The notes under the pieces: generated by a model
Told to the model about the DNA's origin: nothing
The model's database searches: none
What the model saw: the letters and a program-made list of their open reading frames with translations, nothing else
Position numbers and translations under genes: made by a program
DNA from: Pararhodobacter zhoushanensis
Lineage (GTDB): Bacteria; Pseudomonadota; Alphaproteobacteria; Rhodobacterales; Rhodobacteraceae
Direction of reading: 5' to 3'
DNA: 64,000 nucleotides
Assembly (NCBI RefSeq): GCF_025949695.1
Contig: NZ_JAPDFL010000001.1
Location: 1,408,001 to 1,472,000, forward strand
Shown: in pieces, positions 58,362 through 64,000 of the stretch
How positions within the stretch are numbered: position 1 is the first letter of the stretch
Layout: each line of letters starts with the position of its first letter

Positions 58362-59396
58362 ATGAGCAGTGTTTCCGGGTTCAGCGGCGTGTACGCCGTC
58401 GATTGGGCGCAGACTGCGCCCGGTGAAGAATGGGGGCTGGCCCCTGAACTGGTGAGCGTCGGCATGTCGTGGCGCTGGCGCGGTTCGGCGCGGCGGCTGG
58501 ATGCCGGGGTGGCGGCGCTCTGGCTCGACAGCCCGCAGGACCGCAACAATCCGCGTCAACGCGCGCGCAGACGGCTGCGGCGGCTTTCGCTTGCCACGAT
58601 GCCCGAGCTGCAGCGCGAACCGGGGGCTGACGACGCGATGCCCGGCGATTCGCTGGTGCTGACCGATGGCAAGCGGCTCTATCCGGCGCGGATCGTGCGG
58701 CAGGCGGGGCGCCTGCTGGCGGTGTTTCACCCGCTGTTGCCCCGGCCGGATGCGGAACTCTGGATCGCGGGCCTGAACATCGCCCCTGCGCAGGCGGCGC
58801 GGCGCACCGGGGTGATCTGCTTTCTGCCCGGCACAATGATCGCCACACCCGACGGCCCCCGCGCCGTGGAAACGCTGGAGCCGGGCACCGCCGTCACAAC
58901 CCGCGACAGTGGCTCGCAGCCGGTGGTCTGGCGCGGCGAGACGAGGTTGTCGGGGGCCGAGCTGTACCTCTATCCCCACCTGCGCCCGCTGCGCATCAGG
59001 GCGGGTGCCTTGCCGGGCGCGCGGCCCGATGCGGATCTGCTGATCTCGCCGGGGCACCGGTTGCTTCTTGGCGCGTCCGGCTTCAGCGGCACCGGGGAAG
59101 TGCTGGTCGCGGCCGAGGATCTGGAGGACGGGCGGCGCATCCGGCGCGACTTTACGCTGGGGGCGGTGCGCTATGTGCATCTGATGCTGGCGCAGCACGA
59201 GATCCTCACCGCGAACGGGCTGGCCTGTGAGAGCTTCCATCCCGGCCTCGCCGACGCCCGCGTGCTGCAATGGCATGCCAAATCGCTGGAGAAAGCGGCA
59301 CCGGGTCTGATCGCCGACCCCGCACGCTATGGCGATCCGGCGCGGCGCTGTCTGAGCCGGGGAGAGGCGGCGATCCTGCAACCGGCTTTCGTCTAA
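58362..59396 (+). CDS. Hint-domain protein
   Basis: 344 residues. The first 145 are of unknown type (MSSVSGFSGVYAVDWAQT). From about residue 150 a Hint (hedgehog/intein-like) domain is visible: Cys in ICFLPGTMIATPDGPRAVETLEPG, ISPGHRLLLGASGF, VRYVHLMLAQHEILTANGLACESFHPG. Such Hint_2 proteins are frequent in Rhodobacteraceae but lack an assigned role. No C-terminal extein partner follows, so it may self-process or bind covalently. It ends with a four-base overlap with the next, opposite gene. Confidence 0.78.
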   Translation: MSSVSGFSGVYAVDWAQTAPGEEWGLAPELVSVGMSWRWRGSARRLDAGVAALWLDSPQDRNNPRQRARRRLRRLSLATMPELQREPGADDAMPGDSLVLTDGKRLYPARIVRQAGRLLAVFHPLLPRPDAELWIAGLNIAPAQAARRTGVICFLPGTMIATPDGPRAVETLEPGTAVTTRDSGSQPVVWRGETRLSGAELYLYPHLRPLRIRAGALPGARPDADLLISPGHRLLLGASGFSGTGEVLVAAEDLEDGRRIRRDFTLGAVRYVHLMLAQHEILTANGLACESFHPGLADARVLQWHAKSLEKAAPGLIADPARYGDPARRCLSRGEAAILQPAFV

Positions 59397-59686
59397 CGCA
59401 GCCAGCGCCGGAACCGCGAACGCAACCGCACCATCAGCCCGCCCACGGCAGGGCGCAACAGCGGCAGGTCCACGGCCAGCAGCAGCAGGCCGACGGGCAG
59501 CATCCAGACGCCCAAAACAGGCAGGAAGCCCAGAAACCCGCCGAGGATCAGCAAAATGGCGGCGGGCAGGCGCATCCACAGCCGGCCCGGCGCGGTCAGC
59601 CGCTGCAAGGCGCCGCCGATGCGGGGATAGCGACGCTCGATCTGGGCGATCTGGCGGCGAAAGCGGCGGTCGGTGGGCGTGGACAT
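59393..59686 (-). CDS. Small two-helix membrane protein, unknown
   Basis: 97 residues with a basic N-terminus (RRFRRQIAQIERRYP), then two hydrophobic segments (LWMRLPAAILLILGGFLGFLPV and LGVWMLPVGLLLLAVDLPLL) and a basic tail (RLRSRFRRWLR). It is topologically similar to short proteins next to ribosomal or synthetase genes but of unknown role. Converges on the Hint gene with overlapping ends. Confidence 0.7.
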   Translation of the reverse strand: MSTPTDRRFRRQIAQIERRYPRIGGALQRLTAPGRLWMRLPAAILLILGGFLGFLPVLGVWMLPVGLLLLAVDLPLLRPAVGGLMVRLRSRFRRWLR

Positions 59687-59766
59687 GGGGGCCTTGGGTT
59701 GTTGGTGGCTCTATGTGGGGGGTGCGGCCTGCGGGCGCAAGCGGCAGGGTTTGTCACATACCAGTC

Positions 59767-59794
59767 ATTGACAGTGCCGGGACGGGCTGTATAA
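59767..59794 (+). promoter_or_regulatory. Promoter of rpsD
   Basis: TTGACA (59767-59772), 16 bases, TATAAG (59789-59794): the most canonical housekeeping promoter in the window. It leaves a leader of about 130 bases before rpsD. Confidence 0.75.
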
Positions 59795-59810
59795 GCGCGC
59801 CGTCCGGGTG

Positions 59811-59828
59811 CCCTGTTCCGCAACAGGG
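59811..59828 (+). promoter_or_regulatory. Hairpin in the rpsD leader
   Basis: CCCTGTT / AACAGGG with loop CCGC, followed by a CTTTTC stretch; a second hairpin CCCCG-CTCAAA-CGGGG lies closer to the ribosome site. S4 proteins control their own messages in other bacteria, so a regulatory leader is plausible but not shown. Confidence 0.4.
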
Positions 59829-59935
59829 TGTCTGGCTTTTCATTGGTGTTGGTGGACCTCGCAAGAGGAACCCTGTCGCCCCGCTCAAACGGGGAAAGGA
59901 CAACGCCCTTCGATACACAAAGAAGGAGATCAGCC

Positions 59936-60556
59936 GTGACCAAACGCACGACTGCCAAGTACAAACTCGACCGTCGCATGGGCGAGAACATCTGGGGCCG
60001 CGCCAAGTCGCCGGTCAACAAGCGTGAATACGGCCCCGGCCAGCACGGTCAGCGCCGCAAGCAGAAGCTGTCGGACTTCGGCACCCAGCTGCGCGCCAAG
60101 CAGAAGCTGAAAGGCTACTACGGCGATCTGACCGAAAAACAATTCAAGCGCATCTACGGCGATGCTGCCCGCGTCAAAGGTGACACCGGCGAGAACCTGA
60201 TCGGCCTGCTCGAGCGCCGTCTGGACGCGGTGATCTACCGCGCCAAGTTCGTGCCGACGATTTTCGCCGCCCGCCAGTTCGTGAACCACGGCCATATCAC
60301 CGTGAACGGCAAGCGCGTGAACATCGCGTCGTACCGCGTCAAGGAAGGCGACGTGATCGCCGTTCGTGACCGCTCCAAACAGCTGGCCATCGTTCTGGAA
60401 TCGGTCAGCCTGACCGAGCGTGACGTGCCCGACTACATGGAAGTCGACCATTCCAAAATGACCGCGACCTACACGCGCACCCCCTCGCTGGCGGATGTGC
60501 CCTACGCGGTTCAGATGGAACCGAACCTCGTCGTCGAATATTACGCCAAGAACTGA
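59936..60556 (+). CDS. rpsD: 30S ribosomal protein S4
   Basis: 206 residues. Start is GTG 59936 with AAGGAG nine bases upstream, giving the normal N-terminus ([15 protein letters not shown]). S4 features: [26 protein letters not shown] and the S4 RNA-binding domain ([29 protein letters not shown]). The lack of zinc-binding Cys fits the C-minus form. Single gene with its own promoter and terminator. Confidence 0.97.
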   Translation: MTKRTTAKYKLDRRMGENIWGRAKSPVNKREYGPGQHGQRRKQKLSDFGTQLRAKQKLKGYYGDLTEKQFKRIYGDAARVKGDTGENLIGLLERRLDAVIYRAKFVPTIFAARQFVNHGHITVNGKRVNIASYRVKEGDVIAVRDRSKQLAIVLESVSLTERDVPDYMEVDHSKMTATYTRTPSLADVPYAVQMEPNLVVEYYAKN

Positions 60557-60588
60557 TCCGGTTTCGGCTTAGGTCTTGCTACGACAGG

Positions 60589-60622
60589 AAGGGCCGCGCC
60601 GGGGAACCGGGGCGGCCCTTTT
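60589..60622 (+). terminator. Intrinsic terminator after rpsD
   Basis: AAGGGCCGC / GCGGCCCTT 9-bp stem with T4 tail, 32 bases after the stop. Confidence 0.82.
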
Positions 60623-60765
60623 CTCATGCGCGGTGACGGTGGACAGGCCAAAGGAGCGTATTTTCGGCAAGATGAAGCCGCAGCCCATGCAGGCAAGGCC
60701 CAGGCGGGTAGCCGCCTTGGCGAAGACAGGGTAAACGCGCCAGAGCGGCGCCCGAGGATAGACCG

Positions 60766-61869
60766 ATGCCCGAGGACAGACCGATAACCGACCCCATCCG
60801 CCCGCAACCCGGGATCATGGAGATCGCCCTCTATGTCAGCGGCGAGAGCAAGCTTGCCGGGCGCACCGATGTGCTCAAGCTGTCGTCGAACGAAAACCCC
60901 TACGGGGCCTCGCCCAAGGCACAGGCGGCCTTTGCCGCCGCCGCCGGGAATTTGCATCGGTATCCCAACACCGATCACGCCGGTCTGCGCGCCGCGATCG
61001 GCGAGATCCACGGGCTCGACCCGGACCGCATCATTTGCGGCGTCGGCTCGGACGAGGTGTTGCAGTTCATCACCCAAAGCTACGCCGGGCCGGGCGATGA
61101 GGTGATCACCACCGAGCACGGTTTCTCGATGTATCCGATCCTTGCGCATGCTGCCGGGGCGGTTCCGGTCGAGGTCAAGGAAGTTGAGCGCCGCATCGAT
61201 GTCGATGCCATTCTGTCGGCAGTCACCGAGCGCACGCGGATCGTGTTCATCGCCAACCCGGCCAACCCCACAGGCACGATGGTGGCCGAGGCGGATCTGC
61301 ACCGGTTGGTCGCCGGGCTGCCGGGTGACGTCATTCTGGTCCTCGATGGCGCCTATGCCGAGTTTGCCGAAGGCTTCGATGGCGGCGCGTCGCTCGTCGA
61401 TACCTACCCCAATGTCGTCATGACGCGGACCTTCTCGAAGATCCACGGCCTTGGCGGGTTGCGGATCGGCTGGGGCTATGCCCAGCGGTCGATCATCGAC
61501 GTGCTCAACCGCGTGCGCCAGCCGTTCAACCTGAGCGTCGCGCAGATGGAGGCCGCCGAGGCGGCAGTGCGCGACGTATCCTTCACCCGCTTCTGCGCGA
61601 CCGAGAATGCCAAATGGCGCGACCATCTGCGGCAGGCGCTGGTGCAGATGGGCATCGGCTGCGACGAGAGTTTCGCCAATTTCATCCTTGCCCGCTTTGC
61701 CAGCGCAGAGGAGGCCGACGCCGCCGATCTGGCTCTCAAGGCCGAGGGGATTCTGGTGCGCAAGGTGGCGGGCTACAAGCTGCCTAACTGCCTGCGCATC
61801 ACGATCGGGGATGAGGACGCTTGCCGCCGGATCATTGGCGTGCTGGCCACGTTCAAGGGGGTGCGGTAA
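60766..61869 (+). CDS. hisC: Histidinol-phosphate aminotransferase
   Basis: PLP-dependent class I/II transaminase of 367 residues in histidine synthesis, often also used for aromatic amino acids. PLP Lys is in [40 protein letters not shown] and [10 protein letters not shown] are HisC signatures. Its stop overlaps the tyrC start by one base (TAATG). Pairing with tyrC suggests an aromatic transaminase role here. No strong ribosome site; the ATG at 60766 fits the family start. Confidence 0.92.
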   Translation: MPEDRPITDPIRPQPGIMEIALYVSGESKLAGRTDVLKLSSNENPYGASPKAQAAFAAAAGNLHRYPNTDHAGLRAAIGEIHGLDPDRIICGVGSDEVLQFITQSYAGPGDEVITTEHGFSMYPILAHAAGAVPVEVKEVERRIDVDAILSAVTERTRIVFIANPANPTGTMVAEADLHRLVAGLPGDVILVLDGAYAEFAEGFDGGASLVDTYPNVVMTRTFSKIHGLGGLRIGWGYAQRSIIDVLNRVRQPFNLSVAQMEAAEAAVRDVSFTRFCATENAKWRDHLRQALVQMGIGCDESFANFILARFASAEEADAADLALKAEGILVRKVAGYKLPNCLRITIGDEDACRRIIGVLATFKGVR

Positions 61870-62786
61870 TGGCGCAGGTCTATGAACGCGTGGCGCTGAT
61901 CGGGCTGGGCCTGATCGCGGGGTCCATGGCGCATGCGATGAAGCGGCGTGGGCTGGCCGGGCATATCGCCGGCTACGCGCGCAGCGCCGAGACGCGGGCG
62001 GCAGCGGCGCAGATCGGCTTTGTCGACAGCGTGCATGACAGCGCGGCCGAAGCCGTCGCGGGGGCGGATCTGGTTGTGCTGGCCGTGCCGGTCGGCGCGA
62101 TGGGCGCGGTGGCCGAAGAGATCGCGCCGTTCCTCAAGGCAGGGGTGACGGTGACGGATGTGGGCTCGGTCAAGCAGGCGGTGATCGACGCGGTTGGCCC
62201 GCATCTGCCCGAGGGCGTGCATTTCATCCCCGGTCACCCGCTGGCCGGGACCGAGCATTCCGGCCCCTATTCCGGCTTTGCCACGCTGTTCGAGAACCGC
62301 TGGTGGTTGCTGACCCCGGTTGAGGGATCTGACGCCGACGCCGTCGCGCGGCTGAGCGCGCTCTGCACCGGGATGGGGGCGAATGTCGATACGATGGACG
62401 CGCCGCACCATGATCTCGTCTTGGCCGTGGTGTCGCATACCCCCCACCTGATCGCCTATACGATGGTCGGCGTGGCGGACCATTTGCGCCGCGTGTCGCA
62501 GACCGAGGTGATCAAATACTCGGCCTCGGGCTTTCGGGACTTTACCCGGATCGCCGCCAGTGATCCGACGATGTGGCGCGATGTGTTCCTGACCAACAAG
62601 GAGGCGACGCTCGATATTCTGGGTCGCTTTACCGAGGAACTCTTCGTGCTGCAGCGCGCCATCCGCATGGGCGACGGGCCGCTTTTGCACGAGTATTTCA
62701 CCCGCACCCGCGCGATCCGGCGCGGGATCATCGAGGCGGGACAGGACACTGACGCGCCGGATTTCGGCCGCGTCAGGAAGGACTGA
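61869..62786 (+). CDS. tyrC: Prephenate/arogenate dehydrogenase
   Basis: NAD-dependent enzyme of tyrosine synthesis, 305 residues. Rossmann motif GLGLIAGSMAHAMK, then VTDVGSVKQAVID, FIPGHPLAGTEHSGP and VVSHTPHLIAYTMVG with the catalytic His. ATG 61869 is coupled to hisC. Confidence 0.93.
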   Translation: MAQVYERVALIGLGLIAGSMAHAMKRRGLAGHIAGYARSAETRAAAAQIGFVDSVHDSAAEAVAGADLVVLAVPVGAMGAVAEEIAPFLKAGVTVTDVGSVKQAVIDAVGPHLPEGVHFIPGHPLAGTEHSGPYSGFATLFENRWWLLTPVEGSDADAVARLSALCTGMGANVDTMDAPHHDLVLAVVSHTPHLIAYTMVGVADHLRRVSQTEVIKYSASGFRDFTRIAASDPTMWRDVFLTNKEATLDILGRFTEELFVLQRAIRMGDGPLLHEYFTRTRAIRRGIIEAGQDTDAPDFGRVRKD

Positions 62787-62790
62787 ACGG

Positions 62791-63720
62791 ATGGTGGTGT
62801 TGCGGTGGGTTCTTGTGGTGCTGGTGCTGGCCCTTCCGGGGGCGGCGTGGAGCGATGCACCCGAGACCTCACCGCGCCCACGCATGCGCCCGCCCTCGGG
62901 CGCGGTCGTGTCGATCGCCGATGCTGCGGTCGCCGAAGCCACCGCAGCCCGGCAGGCCGCCGAACAAGCCGAAGCGCTTCGCCTTGCCACTGAACGCGCT
63001 GCCGCTGAGGCGCTGGCTGCGAGTCCACCCGTGACGGTCAATCCGCTGGCCGTTGCCACCAGCCTGTTTCCCCGCCACCGGACCGACAGCGTCATGCAGC
63101 GGTATGCTGCCATCGCCCGCGACCGCGCCCGCGACCGGCAGGTCGCCGCCCCCGCTGCGGTGACCGCGCCGACCCGTAGTGGTGGCCCGCAACAGCGCGG
63201 GATTTGCGGTGTGCGGGGGCTGGAGGGCCGCGAATTGCCGCGTATCACGTCATCCACACGCGGTTGCGGCATTGATCAGCCGGTCAGTGTGACCAGCGTT
63301 CAGGGCATCCCGCTGTCGATGGCCGCGACCATCGACTGCGACACCGCGCGCGCCTTTGACCGCTGGGTGCGCACCGAAATGGTGCCCGCCGTTGGGCGTA
63401 CCGGTGGCGGCGTGGCGCAGATCCGGGTGATCGGGGCCTATTCCTGCCGGACCCGCAACAGCCAGCCCGGCGCACGGATTTCCGAACATGGCCGGGGCCG
63501 CGCCATCGACGTCGCAGGCTACCGGCTGGTCAATGGCGACACGGTCAGCGTGCTGCGCAACTACCGGCGCGGCAGTCACAGCCGGTCGTTGCGGCGCATG
63601 TACGAGGCCGCCTGCGGTATCTTCCGCACGACGCTCAGCCCGGATTCGGATCGTTTCCATCAGGACCACTTCCATTTCGATCTGGCCCAGCACCGGGGCG
63701 GCGGCACCTATTGCCGTTAA
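62791..63720 (+). CDS. Extensin-like periplasmic protein (probable peptidase-like fold)
   Basis: 309 residues. Signal peptide MVVLRWVLVVLVLALPGAAWS, an Ala/Pro-rich helical spacer (about 25-125), and an extensin-like C-terminal domain: ICGVRGLEGRELPRI, CGIDQPVSVTSVQGI, ARISEHGRGRAIDVAGY and HQDHFHFDLA. The His/Asp/His set in the last two resembles M15-type zinc peptidases of cell-wall metabolism. It starts four bases after tyrC. Confidence 0.82.
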   Translation: MVVLRWVLVVLVLALPGAAWSDAPETSPRPRMRPPSGAVVSIADAAVAEATAARQAAEQAEALRLATERAAAEALAASPPVTVNPLAVATSLFPRHRTDSVMQRYAAIARDRARDRQVAAPAAVTAPTRSGGPQQRGICGVRGLEGRELPRITSSTRGCGIDQPVSVTSVQGIPLSMAATIDCDTARAFDRWVRTEMVPAVGRTGGGVAQIRVIGAYSCRTRNSQPGARISEHGRGRAIDVAGYRLVNGDTVSVLRNYRRGSHSRSLRRMYEAACGIFRTTLSPDSDRFHQDHFHFDLAQHRGGGTYCR

Positions 63721-63815
63721 GGCAGTCTGACGCTGCGTGACGGATGCGATGCGCGCTTTGAGCGCGCGGGCACGGGGTGTAGAACCGCGCTGACATCAGA
63801 CGAAAAGGGATGGAC

Positions 63816-64000
63816 ATGGACGAGATCGTCATTCTGGGCGGCGCACGCAGCCCCATCGGCAGCTTCGGCGGCAGCCTTGCCGATAGTGCCCCGGCGGATC
63901 TGGCCACCACGGTCAGCAAAGCCGCGCTGGAGCGCGCTGGCGTCGAGCCCGGGCAGATCGGCGCCGTGGTCTTTGGCCATGTGATCAACACCATCCCGCG
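63816..64000 (+). CDS. Acetyl-CoA acetyltransferase (thiolase), N-terminus only
   Basis: The first 61 residues are visible before the window ends: MDEIVILGGARSPIGSFGG, then ALERAGVEPGQIGAVVFGHV, the standard thiolase beginning. ATG 63816 has AAAGGG upstream; ATG 63810 two codons earlier is also possible. The catalytic Cys would be just outside. The 95 bases before it hold no other feature. Confidence 0.85.
   Translation, partial: MDEIVILGGARSPIGSFGGSLADSAPADLATTVSKAALERAGVEPGQIGAVVFGHVINTIP

Overview
The window reads as a chromosomal segment of a high-GC alphaproteobacterium, most likely a member of the Rhodobacteraceae (Roseobacter/Rhodobacter group). The reasons are strong G/C third-position bias, TRAP and polyamine-type transporters, a haem-uptake locus hmuSTUV with its own TonB/ExbBD set, a large che operon with cheD and tethered receptor, an extensin-like periplasmic protein, a Hint-domain protein and meta-cleavage protocatechuate genes of the lig type. 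No phage, IS element, CRISPR array, rRNA or tRNA was recognised. The taxonomic call is inference from gene content, not from a marker search.

Layout. 1-2.5 kb: end of a polyamine-type ABC transporter (two permeases, binding protein). 2.5-9.2 kb: aromatic catabolism, with a 3-hydroxybenzoate 4-monooxygenase (mobA) divergent from a MarR regulator, then a LysR regulator divergent from a benzoylformate decarboxylase/aldehyde dehydrogenase pair (mdlC/mdlD type). 9.4-10.6 kb: a small DUF486 membrane protein and a chromosomal class D (OXA-type) beta-lactamase. 10.6-17 kb: a TRAP transporter (dctPQM) divergent from a two-gene unit of an orphan ThDP enzyme and an FAD-linked 2-hydroxyacid oxidase. 17-18.1 kb: about 1.1 kb with no recognisable gene. 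18.1-27 kb: one ten-gene chemotaxis operon. 27.3-36.2 kb: tonB-exbD-exbD-exbB plus a periplasmic protein, divergent from hmuSTUV and a TonB-dependent haem receptor. 36.3-39.6 kb: oxyR/katG. 39.6-43.1 kb: galE, galU and a DHA2-type exporter. 43.2-49.2 kb: protocatechuate 4,5-cleavage genes (ligA, ligB, ligC, a LysR regulator with two HTH domains, ligI, and a second ligA/ligB-like pair). 49.2-52.3 kb: zinc uptake (zur-znuC-znuB divergent from znuA). 52.3-64 kb: housekeeping genes (SRAP protein, gltA, gltX, comEC, Hint protein, rpsD, hisC, tyrC, extensin-like, start of a thiolase).

How the genes may work together. The catabolic genes chain into a plausible route: a 2-hydroxy-arylacetate (for example a hydroxymandelate) would be imported by the TRAP system, oxidised by the FAD enzyme, decarboxylated by MdlC, oxidised by MdlD to 3-hydroxybenzoate, hydroxylated by MobA to protocatechuate, opened by LigAB, oxidised by LigC to 2-pyrone-4,6-dicarboxylate and hydrolysed by LigI. 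A shared palindrome, ATGTRTACAT, lies in front of dctP, the ThDP/FAD unit and ligABC, suggesting one regulator (not encoded here) controls these three transcription units.

Data quality. Five conserved genes (mdlC, cheA, the DHA2 exporter, znuB and znuC) are each broken by a one-base gain or loss at or next to a G/C run. The pattern looks like homopolymer indel error in the assembly rather than five pseudogenes. These genes are annotated across the shift.
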